Part shown: positions 6,735-11,806 of the stretch, piece by piece | Position numbering within the stretch: position 1 is the stretch's first letter | Layout: the number at the start of each line of letters is the position of its first letter | Assembly: GCF_019745455.1 (NCBI RefSeq) | Contig: NZ_JAIETD010000147.1 | Location: forward strand, 1-32,794 | DNA length: 32,794 nucleotides | Direction: 5' to 3' | From: Methylobacterium sp. | Lineage (GTDB): Bacteria > Pseudomonadota > Alphaproteobacteria > Rhizobiales > Beijerinckiaceae | Made by a program: the position numbers and the translations under genes | The notes under the pieces: generated by a model | What the model was told of the DNA's origin: nothing | Database searches by the model: none | The model's input: only the letters and a program-made list of their open reading frames with translations

Positions 6735-8282
6735 ATGTCGATCACTCCCCAGGGCGCCCTGAACACGACCGCCCTCTCGACCCCCGGTCTCTACATCCAG
6801 ATCGTCGAGCCGAACCTTCTGCTGCTCAACGGCGTGCCCACCAACGTCGGCGGCATCGTCGGTACCGCGATCTGGGGTCCGGTCGGCGTCCCGGTCCTGG
6901 TGTCCGACCCGACGGGCTTCTCGTCGAATTTCGGCAAGGTCCAGCCGCGCAAGTACGATATGGGGACCTTCGTCTCGGTCGGCTCCAAGCAGGGCAGCGT
7001 CGGCGCCTATGCGTGCGTGCGCGTCACCGACGGCACCGACGTAGCGGCCACCGGCACAATCCAGGCGACCGGCCTGACCCTCACCGCCAAGTACACCGGC
7101 ACGGGCGGCAACCAGATCAAGTTCCTCCTGTCCAACGGTTCGGCCCCGGGCACCACCCGCGCCATCGTTACCCTGCCCTTCGTCGGCTCCGAGGTGTTCG
7201 ACAACCTCACGGGCACCGGCAACGCCTTCTGGATCGGGCTCGCCAGCGCGATCAATAACGGCCAGGGCGTCGCTCGCGCCGCCTCGCGCCTCGTCGTTGC
7301 GGAAGCCGGTGCCCTCACGGCCGCGCCGACCCTGAACACCATCGTGACCCTCTCGGGTGGTACCGATGGCGCCTCCGGCGTCGATGCGGCCGACCTGATC
7401 GGCACCGACGTGACGCCCCGCACCGGCATGTTCGCCCTGCGCGGCTACAAGTGCTCGGCCATCGCCCTGTGCGATGCCGACGACGCGACGACCTACGCCA
7501 CCCAGATCGCGTTCGGCCTGTCCGAGAGCACCCTGGTGGTCGGCGCCACTCCGGCCGGCGACACCATCACCAACGCGGTCTCGGTCCGCACCACGGGCGG
7601 CCTCGACAGCTACGCCTTCGAGCTGATGTTCGGCGACTGGGTGCTGTTCTACGACGAGGCCAACCAGCTCAACCGCTACGTCTCTCCGCAGGCGTTCGAG
7701 CTTGGCATGCTGGTGAACCTCTCGCCCGAGCGCACCTCGCTTAACAAGCCAATGAAGGGCGTGATCGGTACGCAGCGGTCGGCGACCGGCGCCAAGTATT
7801 CCGACGCCGAGCTTCAGCAGCTCGCCGTCGGCGGCCTGTCGCTGATCTGCAACCCGATCCCGGCCGGCAACGTCTTCGGCAACCGTTTCGGGCGCAACAC
7901 GAGCTCGAACGCCGGCATCCATCAGGTCAGCTACACCCGCCTCACCAACTATATCGCCCAGACCCTCGATCAGGGCATGGGCAAGTATGTCGGTGAGCTG
8001 CAGAGCCGCCGGGCCGACGATTCGACCCGCAACCGGGCCGCGGCTACGCTGAACGCCTTCCTGGGCGGCATGCAGTCCGAGAACATGATCGATGACTTCC
8101 AGGTCATCTGTGATCTCTCGAACAACCCGATCAACCGCATCGCGCTCGGCTACATGAAGGCCGCCGTGAAGGTCGTCTACCTCGCGGTGGTCGAATACTT
8201 CCTGATCGATGTCGAGGGCGGCCAGACCGTCACGATCACGCGCACGAACGTCCAACCCGACGGCTTCACCTTCCGCGCCTGA
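6735..8282 (+). CDS. Contractile tail sheath protein
   Basis: This 515-residue protein has the layout of phage tail sheaths. The N-terminal part has PGLYIQIVEP and the VGGIVGTAIWGPVGVPVLV strand-turn (about 15-57). A central beta-insert follows (about 85-250). The C-terminal conserved region includes FGDWVLFYDEANQLNRYVSPQ, RRADDSTRNRAAATLNAFL (about 418-436) and the terminal FLIDVEGGQTVTITRTNVQP. These C-terminal elements mesh neighbouring subunits and drive contraction. With the tube gene downstream and baseplate genes later, it establishes a myovirus morphology. The start at 6735 follows GAGAGGACG, 11 bases upstream. Confidence 0.93.
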   Translation: MSITPQGALNTTALSTPGLYIQIVEPNLLLLNGVPTNVGGIVGTAIWGPVGVPVLVSDPTGFSSNFGKVQPRKYDMGTFVSVGSKQGSVGAYACVRVTDGTDVAATGTIQATGLTLTAKYTGTGGNQIKFLLSNGSAPGTTRAIVTLPFVGSEVFDNLTGTGNAFWIGLASAINNGQGVARAASRLVVAEAGALTAAPTLNTIVTLSGGTDGASGVDAADLIGTDVTPRTGMFALRGYKCSAIALCDADDATTYATQIAFGLSESTLVVGATPAGDTITNAVSVRTTGGLDSYAFELMFGDWVLFYDEANQLNRYVSPQAFELGMLVNLSPERTSLNKPMKGVIGTQRSATGAKYSDAELQQLAVGGLSLICNPIPAGNVFGNRFGRNTSSNAGIHQVSYTRLTNYIAQTLDQGMGKYVGELQSRRADDSTRNRAAATLNAFLGGMQSENMIDDFQVICDLSNNPINRIALGYMKAAVKVVYLAVVEYFLIDVEGGQTVTITRTNVQPDGFTFRA

Positions 8283-8293
8283 TCCGGGTCATC

Positions 8294-8318
8294 ACCTCCC
8301 CCCTCTGCGGGGGGAGGT
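8294..8318 (+). promoter_or_regulatory. GC hairpin between sheath and tube genes
   Basis: ACCTCCCCCC (8294-8303) pairs perfectly with GGGGGGAGGT (8309-8318) around a five-base loop. No T-run follows. Probably partial termination or mRNA protection, setting the sheath:tube ratio. Confidence 0.5.
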
Positions 8319-8364
8319 CACCCCCTAAGCCCCGCCCTTTACTCCGGTCCCGGAGCCCTGACCC

Positions 8365-8805
8365 ATGTCCTCGTTCGGTACTTTCAACACCGGCCACGAC
8401 GTCGCGATCGAGATCGTCGATCCTGCGACGGGCGTCCCCCTTCTCATCCCGATCAAGACGGGCTGGGAGAAGAAGCAGCGCACCGAGCAGGTGAAGTCGA
8501 AGCCCCTCAACGCTCCGCCGATCTTCGAGGAGGATCCGGACGGCTGGGAAGGCTCGTTCGACATCGACCGCTCGAACAGCGTCGTCGACGACTTCTTCGC
8601 CGCCCGCGAGGAGCAGTTCTACGGCGGCCAGACCATCCGGCAGGCGACCATCCTGGAGACCATGCAGGAGGTCGGCGGCGGCTTCACCCAGTGGCGCTAC
8701 ACCGGCGTCGCGCTGAAGCTCGACGACGCCGGCAAGGCCGAGCGCGGCAAGACCATCGTGCTGAAGATCGCCTTCGCCGCCGGCCGGCGCATCAAGGTCC
8801 AGTAG
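8365..8805 (+). CDS. Tail tube protein
   Basis: This 146-residue protein matches myovirus tube proteins in size, position right after the sheath, and pattern: an N-terminal FGTFNTGHDVAIEIVDPATG, a KSKPLN/PPIFEEDPDGWEGSFDIDR middle (about 49-68), and a C-terminal beta region ending KIAFAAGRRIKVQ. Tube subunits stack as hexameric rings inside the sheath and conduct DNA. The start is supported by CCCGGAG upstream. A hairpin follows the gene, separating it from the accessory island. Confidence 0.85.
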   Translation: MSSFGTFNTGHDVAIEIVDPATGVPLLIPIKTGWEKKQRTEQVKSKPLNAPPIFEEDPDGWEGSFDIDRSNSVVDDFFAAREEQFYGGQTIRQATILETMQEVGGGFTQWRYTGVALKLDDAGKAERGKTIVLKIAFAAGRRIKVQ

Positions 8806-8830
8806 TCCGCATCGAGGCACTGTCTCCTGA

Positions 8831-8860
8831 GGCGAGGACCTGCATCTTGTGGTCCTTCGC
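8831..8860 (+). terminator. Hairpin after the tube gene
   Basis: GCGAGGACC-type left arm (8832-8840) pairs with GGTCCTTCGC (8851-8860) with one bulged T and a ten-base loop. No T-run. It lies 25 bases after the tube stop and marks the boundary of the accessory island. Confidence 0.45.
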
Positions 8861-8908
8861 TTAAGGTTGCAGGCTTTCCGTGCAGGTTGAACTGCGCGGG
8901 AGGAAGCA

Positions 8909-9049
8909 ATGAAAAGGATGTTCGCAGGGGTGGCAGCGGTTCTGGCATTCGCCGTGGTGCTATCGTCCGCAGCCGAGGCGGCATGTGGCTCGCGTGGCGG
9001 GCCAGGGCACCGGCTACCAAGCGGTAAGTGCGCCTCTCACGGGCGTTAA
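8909..9049 (+). CDS. Tiny secreted peptide (46 residues, GSRGGPG motif)
   Basis: ATG at 8909 is preceded by GGGAGGAAG, a near-ideal ribosome binding site. The product has a clear signal peptide: MKRM, a hydrophobic core (FAGVAAVLAFAVVLSSAA) and an A-E-A|A-type cleavage site near residue 24. This leaves a mature peptide of about 22 residues with two Cys (26 and 41) and the motif CGSRGGPGHRLPSGKCASHGR. Small secreted proteins with GSRGGPGxR and GKC motifs are, from memory, frequent in Hyphomicrobiales genomes and of unknown function. It is on the plus strand just ahead of the converging thermonuclease gene, so it is likely cargo rather than a tail component. Two Cys could form a disulfide in the periplasm. 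Confidence 0.7.
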   Translation: MKRMFAGVAAVLAFAVVLSSAAEAACGSRGGPGHRLPSGKCASHGR

Positions 9050-9056
9050 AACCATA

Positions 9057-9734
9057 TCAGCCGCGGGAAGGCCGCCACCCGGCGGCCTTCGCCTCGTCCT
9101 CGCTGCAGAACATCCTCTCACCGGCCGATTCCTTGATCCGGGTTTTCGCGTAGCTCGAGGTTCCGGGCAGGTGATAGATCCGGTCGCCCTTGGCCGAGAT
9201 GTTGCCCTTGATCTGCAGGCACGCCGTGGTCGGCGCCGGCGCGGTATCTTCCCCCGCGGCGCGCCGGGCCTTGCGCCAATCCGACGGCTCCTGAAACGTC
9301 CCGGCCCAGATCCCGCGCTTCAGCGCCTTGGCCGTCGTTTCGGCCTGAACATAATCCTCCGAGTAGCGCCGGAAGGCGATAGCGTGGCCTTGGGCGGCCA
9401 TCCAGGCGTTTAGATCCTCACTGCCCTTCCGGCACACCGCGACGATGCGGCCGTACCTATCCGTCTCGCGCGGCTCGCAGGAGACGGGCGCGGCGCCGAT
9501 CCTGTCGGCCAGCGCGAGTGCCGCAACCTGACCGCAGCGGTAATCCTTGCCGTCGCCGTCCTGACAGATCTGCGCACTCTCCGGCGCATCAATCCCGTGA
9601 AGACGGATCTTCGTCTCGCCGATCTCGATCGTGTCGCCGTCCGTCACGGAGGCGCGACCAGCAATCGGCTCCGCAGCAACGGCGGACGTAAGCATAAGGG
9701 CAAGGGCCAGCATGACGGATCGCATGGCAGGCAC
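9057..9734 (-). CDS. Secreted thermonuclease-family protein (SNase-like) with C-terminal Cys domain
   Basis: This 225-residue protein has a signal peptide (1-21, cleavage after AVA), then an SNase fold with all expected catalytic positions: TDGDT (Asp32, Asp34), RLHGIDAPE (Arg44, Asp49, Glu52) and RYGR (Arg96). These correspond to Arg35, Asp40, Glu43 and Arg87 of staphylococcal nuclease. Residues 172-222 form a short extra domain with Cys172 and Cys210, HLPG and SEDEAKAAGW, as in many rhizobial thermonucleases. It would hydrolyse DNA or RNA in the periplasm or outside. It is coded against the late genes, a sign of an accessory (moron) gene with its own promoter. A second Met at codon 4 is an alternative start. 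Confidence 0.85.
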   Translation of the reverse strand: MPAMRSVMLALALMLTSAVAAEPIAGRASVTDGDTIEIGETKIRLHGIDAPESAQICQDGDGKDYRCGQVAALALADRIGAAPVSCEPRETDRYGRIVAVCRKGSEDLNAWMAAQGHAIAFRRYSEDYVQAETTAKALKRGIWAGTFQEPSDWRKARRAAGEDTAPAPTTACLQIKGNISAKGDRIYHLPGTSSYAKTRIKESAGERMFCSEDEAKAAGWRPSRG

Positions 9735-9736
9735 TT

Positions 9737-10105
9737 CTACCCTTCGCGGTCAGAAAAACGACTACGCCGTGTGAGGGGAACAGCTGTGAGGAAGCGCGCC
9801 TGGTCGTCCATGGTTATCTCCCAAACGGTTCGAACCTCGGCGATGCGTCCGTCCGGAGTTTCCATAGGACCCTCGAACACGAGTCTTGATGGTCCGAATT
9901 TTTGAGGAACGTGGCGTCCTGGAAGGTTGGTGAAGACGTGGTGCGCCAACGCGTCGGCTAAGACGACGGGCTGCGCCGGGTCAAACCCAAAGGCCATGAA
10001 GAACTTGGCCTTTCCCCCGCCTTGGGGATGCGACGTATTAAGTAGGTATTTCGTGACCTTGTCCTGCTCGACCAGCCAGTTGGTCGGCAATTGGAAGCCG
10101 ATCAA
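9737..10105 (-). CDS. DUF6883 domain protein, second gene of a two-gene cassette
   Basis: This 122-residue protein shows the DUF6883 pattern: LPTNWLVEQDKVTKYLLNTSHPQGGGKAKFF at the N-terminus followed by GFDPAQPVVLADALAHHVF, then a beta C-terminal half with GPSRLVFEGPMETPDGRIAEVRTVW. No ATG is available near the start; the TTG at 10105 overlaps the upstream TGA as TTGA, analogous to an ATGA coupling. DUF6883 proteins usually occur beside DUF4926 proteins, exactly as here. The biochemical role is not known; the pairing suggests a toxin-antitoxin or immunity-like module, which is inference. Confidence 0.75.
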   Translation of the reverse strand: MIGFQLPTNWLVEQDKVTKYLLNTSHPQGGGKAKFFMAFGFDPAQPVVLADALAHHVFTNLPGRHVPQKFGPSRLVFEGPMETPDGRIAEVRTVWEITMDDQARFLTAVPLTRRSRFSDREG

Positions 10106-10353
10106 GGCTGGGCGCGCTCGACCAGCCGCAGACCCTCGCCGGCGACAGTCGCAATAGCCCCGGCCGGCTCTTCGAACTCGATAACGTAGGCCATCCCGTC
10201 CCGCCAGACGTTGACGATCGTGCCTTTTGTCCCCTCGGGGATTACGTCGCCATCGTCGCTGGTTACTGCAGCCGTCAGCCCCACGACATCGAAGTCGCGG
10301 AACTCGGAGCGCGGGCCGCCCTGACGAAACTGGTAAAACGTCTCAACCGACAT
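10102..10353 (-). CDS. DUF4926 domain protein, first gene of the two-gene cassette
   Basis: This 83-residue protein has the DUF4926 signature: DFDVVGLTAAV then a GTKGTIVNVW turn (about 41-50), YVIEFEEPAG (56-65) and a terminal LRLVE, a small SH3-like beta barrel in expectation. It is translationally coupled to the DUF6883 gene downstream. The intergenic region upstream (10354-10507) holds two strong inverted repeats that could be its operator. The first 18 residues (rich in Gln, Arg, Gly) are longer than the core domain, so a later start cannot be excluded, though no other Met is near. Confidence 0.75.
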   Translation of the reverse strand: MSVETFYQFRQGGPRSEFRDFDVVGLTAAVTSDDGDVIPEGTKGTIVNVWRDGMAYVIEFEEPAGAIATVAGEGLRLVERAQP

Positions 10354-10373
10354 GCCGGCAATGGTACTGGGGA

Positions 10374-10388
10374 TTGCGGATTCCGCAA
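10374..10388. promoter_or_regulatory. 15-bp palindrome upstream of the DUF4926/DUF6883 cassette
   Basis: TTGCGGA-T-TCCGCAA (10374-10388) is a perfect palindrome around a central T, 20 bases upstream of the DUF4926 start. Size and placement fit a dimeric repressor operator; the regulator is unknown. Confidence 0.45.
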
Positions 10389-10416
10389 CCTGTGAAACTG
10401 AGAACCTTCACAGGTT
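10387..10416. promoter_or_regulatory. 10-bp inverted repeat next to the palindrome
   Basis: AACCTGTGAA (10387-10396) and TTCACAGGTT (10407-10416) are perfect inverted repeats separated by ten bases. They abut the 15-bp palindrome, sharing two bases. Could be a second operator or a hairpin in the leader of either divergent transcript. Confidence 0.45.
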
Positions 10417-10467
10417 CGCAGGCCCTCCTAGTCCGTTGCGATGCCCCCCTTTCCTAGGCCTTCTCAC

Positions 10468-10491
10468 GGCTCGCTTCGGCGGGCCATTTTT
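10468..10491 (+). terminator. Terminator with TTCG loop upstream of the tail chaperone gene
   Basis: GGCTCGC (10468-10474) pairs with GCGGGCC (10479-10485, one GU pair) closing a TTCG tetraloop, followed by A and five T's. It lies 17 bases before the chaperone start, so the chaperone would be expressed by read-through or from a promoter overlapping this site. Confidence 0.7.
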
Positions 10492-10507
10492 CGTTCGGAG
10501 CACCCCC

Positions 10508-10927
10508 ATGTCCGTCAAGATCCTCCAGGCCGGCGAAGACGCCTCCCCCTCTTCGGGGCTACCCGCGCCCCCGGCCGCGGCGCCTACCCCGAGCGAGACG
10601 ATGGTGCGCGCGGCTCAGAGCGTCGGGACATGCAAATGCTCCAGCGGGCGCACCTACGTGTTCCGCAAGCTGGCCGCGATCGATCGCATGCTGATCGCCA
10701 AAGCCCTCGGCGGCGACCTCATGTTCAACGGCGTCTACGCCTCCTACGCCTTCGTCGCGTGCTCGGTTTCCGAGATCAACGGTGAGAAGGTGGCCATGCC
10801 GGTGTCCACCCGGCAGGTCGAGGCGCAGGTCTACCGTATCGGCGAGGACTGGGACGAACTGAACGCCGCCATGCGCGACACCTTCAACCCGCCATCGGAC
10901 GATCCCGACGATGATGGGGACGAGTGA
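10508..10927 (+). CDS. Tail assembly chaperone, first frame
   Basis: The ATG at 10508 gives 139 residues and follows TTCGGAGCACCCCC. The open frame extends upstream to 10352 but crosses the terminator, so that start is rejected. The protein has an acidic Pro-rich N-terminus, a core with CKCSSGRTYVFRKLAAIDRMLIAKALG and an acidic C-terminus (DDPDDDGDE). Size, location between tube and tape measure, and an overlapping second frame are the hallmark of gpG/gpT-type tail assembly chaperones that coat the tape measure. Homology is by context rather than by a strong motif. Confidence 0.7.
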   Translation: MSVKILQAGEDASPSSGLPAPPAAAPTPSETMVRAAQSVGTCKCSSGRTYVFRKLAAIDRMLIAKALGGDLMFNGVYASYAFVACSVSEINGEKVAMPVSTRQVEAQVYRIGEDWDELNAAMRDTFNPPSDDPDDDGDE

Positions 10928-11132
10928 CGCCGTCGACCGGGACCAGGCCCGCGCCATCGCCGATGAGCCGGCGGTGAAAGACTGCCTGTTCCTCGTGAAC
11001 AAGGGCGTCCCCTTCGACGTCGCCTTTACCCTCGATGCCACGATGCGCCTGGCATGGTGCGTGGTCCTCGGCGAACTCGACGGCGGCAGCTTCGACTGGA
11101 CCCGTCTCGAATGGGACAAGCGTGACGCATGA
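10911..11132 (+). CDS. Tail assembly chaperone, second frame (overlapping)
   Basis: This 73-residue frame overlaps the upstream gene by 17 bases in the +1 frame and begins at tandem ATGs (10911 and 10914). The overlap contains GGGG at 10916-10919, where a Gly-GGG codon could slip one base forward onto an identical GGG. It could therefore be made either as a frameshift extension (gpGT-like) or by coupled re-initiation. The sequence (DEPAVKDCLFLVNKGVPFDVAFTLDATMRLAWCVVLGELDGGSFDW) resembles the small second chaperone proteins of tailed phages. An ATGA overlap joins it to the next gene. Confidence 0.65.
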   Translation: MMGTSDAVDRDQARAIADEPAVKDCLFLVNKGVPFDVAFTLDATMRLAWCVVLGELDGGSFDWTRLEWDKRDA

Positions 11133-11554
11133 GCCGTTCGTTCGGATCCATCGGCGAGTTCGTCGCCTTCATGGAAGGCAAGATCGCCGGCCTGCCGGGT
11201 GCGCAGCGTGACGCGCTCGACGAGGCGTCCAAGGCGGTGCTCGAGGAGGCCAAGAGCCTGCCCGGCACATACCAGGACGGCTGGCCGGCGCTCGACGAGA
11301 AGACGATCGCCCGGAAGGCCACCGGCGATAGTCCGCTGCTCGAAACCGGGGCGATGCGCGATAGCTACGCTCGCAAGGTGGTGTCACCCACCAAGGCCGC
11401 GGTCGGCTCGAACGATCCGAAGGCTACGTGGCAGGAGCTGGGCACCTCGCGCGGCATCCCGCCTCGTCCCGTGCTGAAGACCGCTGGCGTCCGCAAGGAA
11501 CGCGACGTCCACCGCATCGTGGGCCGACGGATCAAGCGCCACTTTGCGGCGTGA
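11129..11554 (+). CDS. HK97 gp10-like tail completion / virion morphogenesis protein
   Basis: This 141-residue protein has an N-terminal helical half (FGSIGEFVAFMEGKIAGLPGAQRDALDEASKAVLEEAKSLPG) and the C-terminal WQELGTSRGIPPRPVL segment (about 100-115) typical of HK97-gp10 and Mu gpG-like proteins, which cap or complete tails. It starts inside the preceding stop (ATGA). In many phages this family sits with neck genes; here it lies beside the chaperones, just before the tape measure. Confidence 0.75.
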   Translation: MSRSFGSIGEFVAFMEGKIAGLPGAQRDALDEASKAVLEEAKSLPGTYQDGWPALDEKTIARKATGDSPLLETGAMRDSYARKVVSPTKAAVGSNDPKATWQELGTSRGIPPRPVLKTAGVRKERDVHRIVGRRIKRHFAA

Positions 11555-11762
11555 TGGGCTTCTCGGCCCATGCCGCTAGATCGGCGGCCCAGCGGGCTAG
11601 GGTGTCGAGCGCGGCCAAGAGCTTGCGCGGTACATCATCGGGATCCTGCCACGCAATGTAGAGCAGCCAGAGGCCTACGCAGAACACGGGCACGCCGACC
11701 ACAATCCAGAAGATGTCCCCCGCGAGGGACCGTGGTTTCGTCGTCTCGACGTCGTTCGACAT
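11532..11762 (-). CDS. Small single-span membrane protein on the opposite strand
   Basis: This 76-residue minus-strand protein has one strong membrane segment (about 17-42, IFWIVVGVPVFCVGLWLLYIAW) followed by an amphipathic helix with repeated Ala/Trp (LAALDTLARWAADLAAWAEK). GGGGAG lies seven bases before the ATG at 11762. It fills the only gap between the gp10-like gene and the tape measure, and converges on and overlaps the former by 23 bases. No family recognised. Opposite orientation and isolation suggest an accessory gene, perhaps acting on the host membrane. Confidence 0.6.
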   Translation of the reverse strand: MSNDVETTKPRSLAGDIFWIVVGVPVFCVGLWLLYIAWQDPDDVPRKLLAALDTLARWAADLAAWAEKPITPQSGA

Positions 11763-11806
11763 GTCCGCTCCCCGTCCCTGCGCACTAGCGTCAGAAGGTT
11801 AAGATC

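Noticed and set aside
6525..8255. Minus-strand open frame of 576 residues opposite the sheath gene
   Set aside because: It is a shadow of the sheath gene with biased Asp/Gly/Ala/Arg composition and no recognisable domain.
10352..10507. Upstream extension of the tail chaperone frame
   Set aside because: The extension crosses two inverted repeats and a terminator and lacks a ribosome site at its start; the ATG at 10508 is better placed.
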